Assembly: GCF_022968135.1 (NCBI RefSeq)
Contig: NZ_JALJRA010000017.1
Location: 1 to 64,000 of the forward strand
From: Pseudorhizobium tarimense
GTDB taxonomy: Bacteria; Pseudomonadota; Alphaproteobacteria; Rhizobiales; Rhizobiaceae
Length of the DNA: 64,000 bases
Reading direction: 5' to 3'
The stretch's first letter is position 1. The number at the start of each line of letters is the position of its first letter. Position numbers and translations under genes: made by a program. The notes under the pieces are model-generated. The model saw nothing but the letters and a program-made list of their open reading frames with translations, was not told where the DNA came from and ran no database searches. Below are positions 17,357 through 26,285 of the stretch, one piece after another.

Positions 17357-18661
17357 TCAGCCGAACATGGTATTTGGGAGAAACAGGGCGATCTGCGGGA
17401 AGAGAATAATTAGAAGTAGTGCTACGATCATTGCAAGAAGGAAGGGGAAGACCCCACCAAAGATCGTGGTAAGAGGAATGTCGCCGGCAACACCTCTGAC
17501 GACGAAGACGTTCATGCCAACGGGAGGCGTGATCATACCCATCTCGATGACGATGACCGCGACTACCCCAAACCAGATTGGATCGAAGCCGAACTGCATC
17601 ATCATGGGGTAGACGATCGGAACGGTTACGACCAGCATGGCGAGCCCATCCATGAACATGCCGAGCACTACGTAGGCGAGGATGATCAGCGCCAGCGACC
17701 CATAGGCGCCGAGGCCGAGATCCTGCAGCGCCGCCCCAAGTACGGCCGGGATGCGGGTGACCGCGAGGAAGGGATTTAGAACATTGGCGCCGATGACGAT
17801 AGCATAAAGCATGGCAGAGGTTTTCAAGGTGTCCTCCACCGCTTCCCAGAACGCAGATAACGTGATCGAGCGAGTGACGAAGGCCAGGAGGATGACCAGG
17901 ACTGCGCCGATGCCTGATGCCTCGACGGGCGTAAATGCGCCGACATAGATCCCGCCGATGGACAGTACCATGACGCCCAACAGCGGCGCCGAACGCTTCA
18001 CGGTCGAAAGCTTTTCCTTCAAGCTCATGACATGCCCGCGCGGTCCAGCCTCAGGGCGCATCGTGCAGACAAACCAGATGACGACGATGAAGAGCGTCGT
18101 GAGCAGTAGGCCAGGCAGGATACCGGCCATGAACAGCCGTCCGATCGATTGTTCTGTCAGGATGGCATAAAGGACGAAGCCCGTGGACGGAGGTATCAGG
18201 AAGCCCAAGGTCCCGCCAGCTGCGATCGCACCGGTGGAGAGACCTGGTGCGTAGCCCAATCTGCGCATCTCGGGCAGAGCGACCTTGCCCAGCGTCACGG
18301 CCGTTGCGACGGAGGAGCCGCAAACCGCGGCGAAGGCGGCGCAGGCTAACACCGACGCCGAGGCGAGCCCACCACGAAGCCGGCCGACCCAAGCATAGGC
18401 TGCATCGTAGAGACCGGAGCTGAAACCCGCTGCAGACGAGACATTCCCGAGCAGGACGAACATCGGCGCCACGATCAGCGAGTATGAGGCGACGGCGGCA
18501 TAGCTTTCGGTCACGAGAACCCCGCCCGCCGACCTCAAGCCTTCCAACATCCACATGCCAAAGAAGCCCACGATCATCATCGCAAAGGCTACCGGCGTGC
18601 GCAGCAGCATGAGAAGAAACAGGCCGCCGATACCAACTAGCCCGACGGTAACTGATGTCAT
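17357..18661 (-). CDS. TRAP transporter large permease subunit (DctM)
   Basis: A 434-aa integral membrane protein with about twelve hydrophobic segments and DctM landmarks: RTPVAFAMMIVGFFG at the N-terminus, AAVCGSSVATAVTLGKVALPEMRRLGY near residue 125, and the C-terminal EMGMITPPVGMNVFVV block. The ATG overlaps the stop of the small-subunit gene by four bases. The frame is open further upstream but that extension overlaps dctQ. Together with the two upstream genes it forms a complete DctPQM sodium-driven importer, placed divergently from the gal operon and therefore a likely uptake system for an aromatic or carboxylate substrate. Confidence 0.92.
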   Translation of the reverse strand: MTSVTVGLVGIGGLFLLMLLRTPVAFAMMIVGFFGMWMLEGLRSAGGVLVTESYAAVASYSLIVAPMFVLLGNVSSAAGFSSGLYDAAYAWVGRLRGGLASASVLACAAFAAVCGSSVATAVTLGKVALPEMRRLGYAPGLSTGAIAAGGTLGFLIPPSTGFVLYAILTEQSIGRLFMAGILPGLLLTTLFIVVIWFVCTMRPEAGPRGHVMSLKEKLSTVKRSAPLLGVMVLSIGGIYVGAFTPVEASGIGAVLVILLAFVTRSITLSAFWEAVEDTLKTSAMLYAIVIGANVLNPFLAVTRIPAVLGAALQDLGLGAYGSLALIILAYVVLGMFMDGLAMLVVTVPIVYPMMMQFGFDPIWFGVVAVIVIEMGMITPPVGMNVFVVRGVAGDIPLTTIFGGVFPFLLAMIVALLLIILFPQIALFLPNTMFG

Positions 18662-19158
18662 TCTTTCTCTCCAGAGACGATGATCCGGAACAGCTCGACC
18701 GCATAGACCATGAGGCAGAGCGCAATTCCGGCCGCCAGTATCCCGTAGAATGGCCAGATCGGCAGGCCAAGCATATTGGTTGTATCTTCGTATTCGTAGG
18801 CATCCAACATCTTGCTCCAGGCGCGATCCGCCAGGATCGCCAGAACAATGCCGGACAGGACCCGCGCCAGCACGTCGCCAATCAGCCGGCCCCATCGACC
18901 TAGCAGTTGATCGAAAATGTCGACACGCACGTGCGCTCCTTGCAAAGTCGCGTAGGGAAGAGCCAGCATGACTACGCAGACCGCCGTGAGCTGGATGATC
19001 TCATCGACTCCAGTGATCGGACTGTTGAAGAGGTATCTTGCAAGAACGCTTACCGTAATAACCGCCATCATGAACAGGAGGCTGACGCCGGCAAGAACAG
19101 AGAGCAGCCTAGGGGCGCGGCCTGCCTGCCGCGCCCCCCGAAGATTAAGTCCGCTCAT
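18658..19158 (-). CDS. TRAP transporter small permease subunit (DctQ)
   Basis: A 166-aa protein with four hydrophobic segments. The family motif region reads VSVLARYLFNSPITGVDEIIQL (residues about 37-58), followed by the LPYATLQGAHVRVDIF segment. It joins the large subunit DctM at the membrane. The stop codon of the receptor gene lies only six bases upstream of its ATG and its own stop overlaps dctM, so the three genes form one tight operon. Confidence 0.9.
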   Translation of the reverse strand: MSGLNLRGARQAGRAPRLLSVLAGVSLLFMMAVITVSVLARYLFNSPITGVDEIIQLTAVCVVMLALPYATLQGAHVRVDIFDQLLGRWGRLIGDVLARVLSGIVLAILADRAWSKMLDAYEYEDTTNMLGLPIWPFYGILAAGIALCLMVYAVELFRIIVSGEKE

Positions 19159-19164
19159 GGCTTG

Positions 19165-20145
19165 TCAGTCCGCCTTCAGCGCTTCAACAATGGTCTTGGC
19201 CTCGCCGCCGGTCTCTTCGACGATCCGAGCAGCGACCTGTTCGGCTGCCTCATTGAAAGGCGCAGCCTGCTCGGGCGCGAGCCGGATTACCTCGTGGCCC
19301 TCCATTTGACCGAAGGATTCAATACCGTCAGCGGCTACGCGGAGCTGGGACGCCTGACCGTTGAGTGAGGCCTGCTTGCCGGCCTCCTCGACCACCGCCT
19401 TCTGCTCGTCGCTCAGGCTATCCCAGGCGTCGCGATTCATGACGATGAAGAACGGGGAATTCGTCGTTTCCATCCCGAGCGTCACGAATTTTGCAACTTC
19501 GCCCAAACGGAAGGCCTTCGTTGCGGTGCCGTCGATCATCGCAGCATCAATCACGCCCGTCTGCAGCGCATTGTAAACATCGCTGACAGGCATGGAGACT
19601 GGCGTCCCACCCCAGGCCGCGACGAGCTCGCCTGAGTTACGCGACGGAACACGGATCTTCATACCCTTGATGTCGTCGATCGTGCGTATCGGTTTCGTCG
19701 CACTATAGATGATGTTCTCAGCCGACGACCAAAGTGCGACCAGTTTGACGCGCTTGTACTCAGGCTGAAAGAGATCAATGTTCTTCCAAATCGTTTCTGT
19801 CCCCGACTTTTCCTCCAGCACGCCCGGCAGTTCCGCAAGCAGCGTCAGCGGGAAGGTTGACGCCGTATACCCGGGCAGGCTGATCGAAAACTCGGCAACG
19901 CCATCAACGGCACGGGCATATTGCTCCGTCGGACCGGCACCCATTTCGCCGCCGTTATAGACCGTAACCTTGACCTCACCCTTTGTGCCCTCCTCGACCG
20001 CCTTCGCGAACGGCTCGAATGTGCTGGCGACATAGGGGTGCGTCGGCGCCATATAATTTGCGAACTTGAAAGTCTCCGCCTGGGCTGCCGAAGCCATGAG
20101 GCCAGCGGCCAGAGCTGCTGCTGCAAGTTTCGTGATCATGTACAT
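19165..20145 (-). CDS. TRAP transporter substrate-binding protein (DctP family)
   Basis: Periplasmic receptor of 326 aa with a signal peptide of about 23 residues (ends ASAAQA-E). The mature protein opens with ETFKFANYMAPTHP. It contains the KIRVPSRNSGELVAAWGG region, with the arginine that in DctP proteins clamps the ligand carboxylate, and the NSPFFIVMNRDAWDSLS strand. A GGGAGG box precedes the start; a second ATG two codons in is less well spaced. First gene of the dctPQM operon, directly downstream of the tandem-HTH LysR gene, which is its likely regulator. The ligand is a carboxylate; the nearby ring-fission genes suggest an aromatic acid. Confidence 0.9.
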   Translation of the reverse strand: MYMITKLAAAALAAGLMASAAQAETFKFANYMAPTHPYVASTFEPFAKAVEEGTKGEVKVTVYNGGEMGAGPTEQYARAVDGVAEFSISLPGYTASTFPLTLLAELPGVLEEKSGTETIWKNIDLFQPEYKRVKLVALWSSAENIIYSATKPIRTIDDIKGMKIRVPSRNSGELVAAWGGTPVSMPVSDVYNALQTGVIDAAMIDGTATKAFRLGEVAKFVTLGMETTNSPFFIVMNRDAWDSLSDEQKAVVEEAGKQASLNGQASQLRVAADGIESFGQMEGHEVIRLAPEQAAPFNEAAEQVAARIVEETGGEAKTIVEALKAD

Positions 20146-20228
20146 CTAGTAATCCTCCCTCAAGATTGGCTACTGCAGGGAGTTTCAGCTGCACGGAAGG
20201 AAAAGACCAATTAGAAAGCAGCGCCGCA

Positions 20229-21425
20229 TCATAAGGACAAGCTATATCCTTCATCCAGATGCTCCGCGACCTCCTCAAGAAGATCCATGATCTTCTGTTG
20301 CGGTCGCGTGGGACGCCAGCCGGTTCTGTAGGTCAGCCCGATAGGCCGAACATGCTGGGCGGTCTCGAACGGCAGCTGAACAAGAAGGCCCTGATCACAC
20401 TCGGGTCTTGCCTGGACTTGCGATATGCAGCCCAGATGATCGCTCTCAAGCAGCAGTCCTCGCATAAGCAACAAAGAGCCGGCCTCGATGAGGCGAGACG
20501 GAACCCTGCTGCCGGCATCGGAAAAGAAGGTCTCAAACTGACTCCGCGTCGGCGTCCCCTGATGTGGCACGACCCACGGATATCCTAAGAGGTCGCCGAT
20601 GCTGATGGTCTGCTGCGCCGTCAGGGGATGACCCGGACGGGCCAGAAGGGCAAGCCTGTCATCGAAGAGAGGAACCTGGACGATGTCGGCGATTGGCGCC
20701 GGGTCCCTCAGGGCGCCCACGAGAAGATCCAGGCTGCCTCTGCGCAGATCGCCCAGCAGGCTCTGATACGGGCCATCGATCACCCGAACTACCATCTCCT
20801 TGTAGAACTGGCGGAACCTTGCCAGTGCCGATGGCAGAAGCACCGAACGCGCCAAAGGCATGGCGCCGATGACAAGCGATCCCGCTTCCCCACCATCAAG
20901 TTCGGCAAGCTCTGCATCCGCCTGATCGAGTTCATAGATTGCCAGCCGGGCAGCCCGCGCGAACGATTGGCACAACCGTGTCGGAATGATGCCGAAGGCT
21001 GTGCGCTCAAAGAGGGTGCGGGCTGCCTCCTGTTCGATATGCGTGACCGCGCGGTGCACTGTCGGCTGGGCCAATCCCAACTGTCGAGCCGCAAGGGTGA
21101 AGTTCTCACTCTCGCTAACTGCGACCAAGGCCTGCAACTGCGCATAGGTCAAAGAGGTTCGCAGACGGGGGGAAATCGAAACGGAGATGGGATCCAAGAG
21201 GGCGAAGGCGCTGTCCACGCGCCTTAACAGGATCTCGGCGCGCGAGGTCGGGAAGAGCCCGGTCCTGCTGCGCTCGAAGAGGGCGCCCCCCGCCTGGAGC
21301 TCGAGCTTGTTCAGGGCCTGCGTGACCGCAGGCTGGGAGACATGCCATTTTTCCGCGGCCAGCGTGACCGACTTCAACTCTGCAACCGCAGCGAAAAGCC
21401 TGAGATGCCTCAGGTTTCTGGACAT
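20229..21425 (-). CDS. LysR-type regulator with two DNA-binding domains
   Basis: At 398 aa this is about 100 residues longer than an ordinary LysR protein. The extra length is a second winged helix-turn-helix. Domain one spans about residues 5-63 (core VTLAAEKWHVSQPAVTQAL), domain two about 93-151 (core FTLAARQLGLAQPTVHRAV), and a LysR effector-binding domain follows from about 181. Both recognition helices keep the family pattern SQPAVTQ / AQPTVHR. Its start overlaps the end of the upstream dehydrogenase gene by 16 bases and the TRAP operon follows, so it probably regulates transport and catabolism around it, including the divergent gal operon. The start of a similar protein is seen at the right end of the window. 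Confidence 0.87.
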   Translation of the reverse strand: MSRNLRHLRLFAAVAELKSVTLAAEKWHVSQPAVTQALNKLELQAGGALFERSRTGLFPTSRAEILLRRVDSAFALLDPISVSISPRLRTSLTYAQLQALVAVSESENFTLAARQLGLAQPTVHRAVTHIEQEAARTLFERTAFGIIPTRLCQSFARAARLAIYELDQADAELAELDGGEAGSLVIGAMPLARSVLLPSALARFRQFYKEMVVRVIDGPYQSLLGDLRRGSLDLLVGALRDPAPIADIVQVPLFDDRLALLARPGHPLTAQQTISIGDLLGYPWVVPHQGTPTRSQFETFFSDAGSRVPSRLIEAGSLLLMRGLLLESDHLGCISQVQARPECDQGLLVQLPFETAQHVRPIGLTYRTGWRPTRPQQKIMDLLEEVAEHLDEGYSLSL

Positions 21426-22315
21426 GCTAGCCTCGCGAGAAGCGCATCCGAGCGCTTCGCCAAATCATCGGTCCCGGGATTGAGATCGAGGGCCGCTACG
21501 GTGCGTTGCCACTCCACTGTCCCGCGGCTCATCCAGTCGGGCAGCCCGAATGCCCGCAAAGTGACACAGACCTCCTCCACCTCGGCGGCCCGTCGCCCAC
21601 CGTGCACCATCATCCGCTCCAGGTTGTAGGAGCCCCGCGCGTGCCAATCGATCCCGGGATCCGAAGCCTGAAGGGATGCCAGAACCGCCTCTTCGACGCC
21701 GGCACGGCGTGCCGCAAGCAAGCATTCTGCCGTCAGTGCCTCCAGCCCCTTGATGATCACGGAGCGCAGCATCTTAACGCTCGACGCATCTCCAACCCTG
21801 GAACCGAGAACTGTTGGCCGCATGTCCAGTGCTTCGATCGCTGCGGCCGCCTCTTCTGCATGGGGGCCGGAGAGGAGAAGGGGAACCTGGTGACGTTTCG
21901 GGTACACCGGCGCCATCACCGCCACGTCGACATAGCGGCCGCCAGCCCGTTCGATGACTTCGGCCGCCTTCTGCTTGGTCTGCGGCGCACAGGAATTGCC
22001 ATCGAGCCACAACGCCCCGCTCGGCAGATGCTCGGCGCCGGCACAGGCTGCCGCGAAGGCCTGGTCGGCAGTGACCAGGCAGAAGACGAGGCCTACGCGA
22101 TCCAGCGCCTGGCCCATCTGCTTCATCGGGACGACGCCGGCTTCGCGACATCGCTCCAGGACCAGCGCTGCGGCCTCGGGATCCGCCAGTTTTACGTCAT
22201 AAGCGCCGACCTCCGTCGCCTCCGAAAGCTGCCATCCCGATGCAAAGGCATGCGCAGCCTCTCCAAAGCCGACGAACGCCAAGGATTTTGTAACTCCAGC
22301 ACTGGCTTCCCTCAT
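21410..22315 (-). CDS. NAD(P)-binding oxidoreductase of the 6-phosphogluconate dehydrogenase superfamily (DUF1932 type)
   Basis: A 301-aa enzyme with an N-terminal Rossmann domain (LAFVGFGEAAHAF, residues 12-24) and a helical C-terminal DUF1932-like domain (about 190-260) seen in the beta-hydroxyacid dehydrogenase relatives. The ATG at 22315 is preceded by AGGAGGAG; the 13-codon upstream extension has no such site. The lysine in SSVKMLRSVIIKGLEAL fits the catalytic lysine of the superfamily. It is divergent from the gal operon. A role in oxidising a ring-fission semialdehyde to 2-pyrone-4,6-dicarboxylate (the job of LigC in other bacteria) or in reducing a side product is possible but not shown by sequence. 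Confidence 0.75.
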   Translation of the reverse strand: MREASAGVTKSLAFVGFGEAAHAFASGWQLSEATEVGAYDVKLADPEAAALVLERCREAGVVPMKQMGQALDRVGLVFCLVTADQAFAAACAGAEHLPSGALWLDGNSCAPQTKQKAAEVIERAGGRYVDVAVMAPVYPKRHQVPLLLSGPHAEEAAAAIEALDMRPTVLGSRVGDASSVKMLRSVIIKGLEALTAECLLAARRAGVEEAVLASLQASDPGIDWHARGSYNLERMMVHGGRRAAEVEEVCVTLRAFGLPDWMSRGTVEWQRTVAALDLNPGTDDLAKRSDALLARLACPET

Positions 22316-22376
22316 GAACTGACTCCTCCTGCAAGTAGGTTGATGTTTGCACACGCTCGATGCTGCCGCTACAATC

Positions 22377-22392
22377 TATAGCTACAGCTTAT
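22377..22392. promoter_or_regulatory. Possible LysR site between divergent transcripts
   Basis: In the 152-base gap between the dehydrogenase gene and galB lies the imperfect dyad TATAGCT-AC-AGCTTAT, which contains a T-N11-A core of the type bound by LysR proteins. The tandem-HTH LysR is encoded one gene away. The match is weak by itself. Confidence 0.3.
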
Positions 22393-22467
22393 GACGATGA
22401 GCAGCTTTTTCATTTGCTCCTGGAAGCCTGGCAAGCGATCTTCCCTGCAGTTTCAGGAGGAAGCACT

Positions 22468-23217
22468 ATGCCCACAAGTACCAGCACCGCCCCGAAGACA
22501 GCTCTTGTCATCAGCGCTCATGCCGCAGATTTCGTCTGGCGCTGTGGAGGAGCGATCGCGCTTCATGCGCAGCTCGGCTACAATGTAACCGTCGTCTGCC
22601 TGTCTTTCGGCGAACGGGGAGAGAGTGCAAAGCTTTGGAAGCAGGAGGGTATGACGCTGGACCGGGTCAAGGAGGCGCGTCGCGCCGAAGCCGAGCGTGC
22701 TGGCGAAGCCCTTGGCATTCATGATCTCGTATGCATGGATCTGGGAGACTACCCGCTCGAACTCAGCCGCGACGACAAGAATTCTCTGGTGGATGTGATC
22801 CGAAAGGTGCAGCCCCGCTTCATGTTAAGCCACTCCCAGTACGATCCCTACAACACCGACCACATGTACGCGACGCAGGTGGCGCTCGAGTGCCGCATGA
22901 TCGCCCAGGCCTGGGGCCACAATCCGGGCGAGAAAGTGTTGGGCGCGCCGCAGCTCTATCTCTTCGAGCCGCATCAGACGGAGCAGATGGGGTGGAAGCC
23001 GGATACCTTCCTCGACATCACGCCTGTCTGGGAAAAGAAGCGCGCCGCCATCGAGTGCATGGAAGGCCAGGAGCATCTGTGGGAATATTACACGCGCGTC
23101 GCGATCAACCGCGCCAACCATTTCAAGCGCAATTCCGGCGGTCAGTCCGGCGGACGCGACTGCAAATATGCTGAAGGCTTCCAGTCCATCTTCCCGCGCA
23201 CGGTGGATGAGCTTTAG
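22468..23217 (+). CDS. galB: 4-oxalomesaconate hydratase GalB (PIG-L family)
   Basis: A 249-aa zinc hydratase of the PIG-L deacetylase fold that adds water to 4-oxalomesaconate (enol form) to give 4-carboxy-4-hydroxy-2-oxoadipate. It has the GalB version of the metal motif, SAHAADFVWRCGG (His18, Asp21), in place of the PHPDD of deacetylases, and the second ligand region SHSQYDPYNTDH (120-132). A GGAGG box lies seven bases before the ATG; the open frame upstream has no ribosome site. First gene of the operon galB / VOC dioxygenase / galC / galD, so all enzymes from 4-oxalomesaconate to central metabolites are made together. Confidence 0.87.
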   Translation: MPTSTSTAPKTALVISAHAADFVWRCGGAIALHAQLGYNVTVVCLSFGERGESAKLWKQEGMTLDRVKEARRAEAERAGEALGIHDLVCMDLGDYPLELSRDDKNSLVDVIRKVQPRFMLSHSQYDPYNTDHMYATQVALECRMIAQAWGHNPGEKVLGAPQLYLFEPHQTEQMGWKPDTFLDITPVWEKKRAAIECMEGQEHLWEYYTRVAINRANHFKRNSGGQSGGRDCKYAEGFQSIFPRTVDEL

Positions 23218-23228
23218 GGGAGGCTTTC

Positions 23229-24185
23229 ATGGAGCAGTGCTTCGACATCGCCCATCTCGGTCACGTGGAGATGTACACGGACCGCTACGGCGAGAGCCTC
23301 GACTTCTTTACGCGGGTTTACGGGCTCAAGGTTTCGGCCGAAGATGAGACTTCAGCCTACCTGCGGGCATGGGACGACTACGAGTTCCACTCCCTGAAGC
23401 TGACGCGCCACCACCAGACCGGGATAGGCCATGTTGCCTATCGTGCCGCGTCACCCGAGGCGCTGAAGCGGCGTGTGGCGGCGATTGAAGCCTCTGGCTA
23501 CAAGGTGCACGGCTGGGTGGACGGGGATCTCAGCCATGGTCGATCCTTCCGCTTCGAGGATCCCTTCGGCCACGTCTTCGAGATCTATTGGGAGACGCAA
23601 TGGTACGAGCCGCAAGTTGAGGCCGAGCGGGCAGCACTTAAGAATATGGCCTCCGCTTTCACGGGTGCGGCGCCGCGTCGCCTCGACCACCTGAACCTCT
23701 TATCGAGCGATGTCACCGAGTTTCGCCGGTTCATGGAAACCTGCCTCGGCTCCCGGGTCACGGAGATGATCCAGCTCGACAATGGCCGCATCGGCGGCTG
23801 CTGGTTCACGGTCAACAACAAGACCTATGACCTGGCATGCACGGAAGAACACGCTGGCGGGGCAGGCAGGCTTCACCACGTCACTTATGCAACGGACCAG
23901 CGGGAGGACATCCTGCGTGCCGCCGATATCTTCCTGCAGAACGGCATCCATATCGAGACGGGGCCGCATAAGCACGCAATCCAGGGCACGTTCTTCCTCT
24001 ATGTCTGGGAGCCAGCGGGTAACCGCGTCGAATTGGCCAATGCCGGCGCCAGGCTCATCCTGGCCCCCGACTGGAAGCCCGTCGTTTGGACCGAAGCCGA
24101 CCGTAGGAAGGGCCAAGCCTGGGGGTTGAAGACCATCGAGACCTTCCACACGCATGGCACGCCCCCGGTCAAGAAGGAGAATTAA
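23229..24185 (+). CDS. Type I (VOC) extradiol ring-cleavage dioxygenase
   Basis: A 318-aa protein of two VOC domains, the size of catechol 2,3-dioxygenase. The C-terminal domain carries the iron triad His154 (LDHLNLL), His217 (LHHVTYA) and Glu268 (NRVELA). His249 and Tyr258 keep exactly the spacing to Glu268 that the XylE His246 and Tyr255 have to Glu265. The second-sphere histidine of XylE and homoprotocatechuate dioxygenase (in a THD-type motif) is a tyrosine here, KTYDLAC (Tyr200). Encoded between galB and galC, it should open the ring of a substrate whose product enters the 4-oxalomesaconate route, such as gallate, protocatechuate or a methylated gallate. In known pathways that step is done by unrelated LigAB/GalA enzymes. 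Family: near certain; substrate: inference. Confidence 0.85.
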   Translation: MEQCFDIAHLGHVEMYTDRYGESLDFFTRVYGLKVSAEDETSAYLRAWDDYEFHSLKLTRHHQTGIGHVAYRAASPEALKRRVAAIEASGYKVHGWVDGDLSHGRSFRFEDPFGHVFEIYWETQWYEPQVEAERAALKNMASAFTGAAPRRLDHLNLLSSDVTEFRRFMETCLGSRVTEMIQLDNGRIGGCWFTVNNKTYDLACTEEHAGGAGRLHHVTYATDQREDILRAADIFLQNGIHIETGPHKHAIQGTFFLYVWEPAGNRVELANAGARLILAPDWKPVVWTEADRRKGQAWGLKTIETFHTHGTPPVKKEN

Positions 24186-24186
24186 C

Positions 24187-24858
24187 ATGGCTGTTGTCGT
24201 TCAGAACATCCAGCGGGCGGACGCCGCTATCATCGATCGTCTCGCCAAGGCAGGCGTCGCGACCGTTCATGAAGCGCAGGACCGGCGCGGCTGCCTGGCC
24301 TCATACATGCGCCCGATCTATTCTGGCGCCCAGATCGCCGGCTCGGCGGTGACCATCTCCGCGCCTCCGGGGGACAACTGGATGGTGCATGCGGCAATCG
24401 AACAGCTGAAGGAGGGGGACATTCTTGTGCTCGCGCCAACCTCCCCTTGCGACAACGGCTATTTCGGCGACCTATTGGCCACCTCGGCACAGGCAAGGGG
24501 TTGCCGTGGTCTTGTCATCGATGCCGGCGTACGCGACGTGCGGGATCTGACGGCGATGGGCTTCCCGGTGTGGTCGAAGGCTGTGTCCGCACAGGGGACG
24601 GTGAAGGAAACCTTGGGATCGGTCAACGTGCCGATCGTGTGCGCAGGTGCGGCGATCGAGGCCGGTGACATCATTGTCGCCGACGATGACGGTGTCGTGG
24701 TGGTCAAGCGTGCCGAGGCCGCGACGGTGGCGGACGCCGCCGACAAACGCCTGGCTGCTGAAGAGGCAAAGCGCAAGCGGCTGGCAAGCGGTGAGCTTGG
24801 GCTCGACATCTACAGCATGCGCGAGCGGCTTGCAGAGAAGGGGCTGAAATATGTCTGA
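24187..24858 (+). CDS. galC: 4-carboxy-4-hydroxy-2-oxoadipate aldolase (GalC/LigK, RraA fold)
   Basis: A 223-aa class II aldolase of the HMG/CHA family, which cleaves 4-carboxy-4-hydroxy-2-oxoadipate to pyruvate and oxaloacetate and also decarboxylates oxaloacetate. The active-site string is DAGVRD (112-117), where Arg116 and Asp117 correspond to the substrate-binding arginine and the metal-binding aspartate of the Pseudomonas putida enzyme; the [11 protein letters not shown] loop (91-101) is also conserved. AAGGAG precedes the ATG, 11 codons inside the open frame. Its end overlaps galD by eight bases. Confidence 0.88.
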   Translation: MAVVVQNIQRADAAIIDRLAKAGVATVHEAQDRRGCLASYMRPIYSGAQIAGSAVTISAPPGDNWMVHAAIEQLKEGDILVLAPTSPCDNGYFGDLLATSAQARGCRGLVIDAGVRDVRDLTAMGFPVWSKAVSAQGTVKETLGSVNVPIVCAGAAIEAGDIIVADDDGVVVVKRAEAATVADAADKRLAAEEAKRKRLASGELGLDIYSMRERLAEKGLKYV

Positions 24859-25933
24859 TCCTTGCTCCAACGGTATTCCGTGCCTGTGGATGCGCGGCGG
24901 CACCTCCAAGGCTGCCGTTTTCCTTGCCTCCGACCTTCCGGCCGATCCCAAGGAGCGCGACGCCCTGCTGTTGGGGGTGATGGGCTCTCCCGATGCCCGG
25001 CAGATCGACGGTATCGGCGGCGCTGACCCGCTGGCCTCTAAGGTTGCGATCCTTTCGCCGTCCACGCGGCCGGATGCCGACATCGACTACCTGTTCCTTC
25101 AGGTCTTCGTCGACCAGCCCGTGGTGACTGACGCGCAAGGGTGCGGCAACATTCTTGCGGCCACCGGACCGGCTGCGATCGAACGAGGACTGGTAAAGGC
25201 CCAAGATGCAGTCACGCCGGTTCGCATCCATATGCTCAACACCGGAGAGGTCTCGCTGGCGCAGGTATCGACCCCCGGCGGCAAGGTCACTTATGAGGGC
25301 GACGCTGCCATCGATGGCGTACCAGGTCATCACGCACCCATCCCGCTTTTCTTCCAGAACACGGAAGGATCCATGTGTGGCGCTCTTCTGCCCACTGGCA
25401 ACGCGCGTGACGTGGTGGAAGGCTTCGACTGCACGCTGATCGACAACGGTATGCCGATCGTCATCCTGCGTGCCGCAGACTTCAAACTCACAGGCAAAGA
25501 GGATCGCGAGGCGCTCGATGCCGATACTGAGCTGAAGGCGAAGCTGGAAAAGATCCGCCTTGCGGTAGGTCCCCTCATGAACCTCGGCGACGTGAAGGAG
25601 AAGTCGGTTCCGAAGATGACACTCGTCTCACCACCCCAGAACGGCGGGACCATCAGCACCCGGAGCTTCATCCCTCACCGATGCCATGCATCGATCGGCG
25701 TCTTCGCAGCCGTCAGCGTTGCGACAGCCTGCACCCTTCCCGAATCCGTCGCCGCCGAGGTTGCGAATGTGCCCGAGGACGAGCGCTTTTTGGTGGAGCA
25801 TCCGACTGGTGCAGCGGAAGTGCTTGTACGCCGCGACAATCACGGAGCGATCGAGGGAATCGGGACGCTGAGGACGGCCCGCAAGCTGATGGAGGGACGC
25901 GTTTTTCCGGCACCTCTTCACAAGAGCAATTGA
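24851..25933 (+). CDS. galD: 4-oxalomesaconate tautomerase GalD (PrpF family)
   Basis: A 360-aa PrpF-family protein. In gallate and protocatechuate pathways GalD converts the keto form of 4-oxalomesaconate to the enol form used by GalB. Features seen: [15 protein letters not shown] at the N-terminus, [11 protein letters not shown] (51-61), the candidate catalytic cysteine in [13 protein letters not shown] (Cys98), and the C-terminal SVATACTLP. It differs in many positions from the PrpF paralogue near 8 kb, and its place as last gene of the gal operon, overlapping galC, supports this function over aconitate isomerisation. Confidence 0.83.
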   Translation: MSDPCSNGIPCLWMRGGTSKAAVFLASDLPADPKERDALLLGVMGSPDARQIDGIGGADPLASKVAILSPSTRPDADIDYLFLQVFVDQPVVTDAQGCGNILAATGPAAIERGLVKAQDAVTPVRIHMLNTGEVSLAQVSTPGGKVTYEGDAAIDGVPGHHAPIPLFFQNTEGSMCGALLPTGNARDVVEGFDCTLIDNGMPIVILRAADFKLTGKEDREALDADTELKAKLEKIRLAVGPLMNLGDVKEKSVPKMTLVSPPQNGGTISTRSFIPHRCHASIGVFAAVSVATACTLPESVAAEVANVPEDERFLVEHPTGAAEVLVRRDNHGAIEGIGTLRTARKLMEGRVFPAPLHKSN

Positions 25934-26285
25934 GCAAAATGAGGGTCGCGATCGCCATGAGGCGTGGAGGCCGTCATTAAAATTAGCGCAAAACGCCGAA
26001 TTATTTGTACGACGTCGAATGGGCGTGAGCCGAGCCAGGCCGGTGCTCGCTAGCAGCTGTTGATGCGAGGTCAGCCAGGCAAGCCTGATCTGAGAACGGG
26101 AGTTTGGAAGGAAACAGCCAGTTTCACTTACGGCATCGCCTTACCATCTCATGCCAGCTTCAGCCACCCGGGGGCGGGCTGGCAGCCCTCCTCAATTCGC
26201 ATTCACCAGAGCTGCTCTTATGAACCCACTGCCACAGGTCGCCCCCTTGGTGAAGATGGACCCCGGTGCCTTGCTGCAGAAGCTA

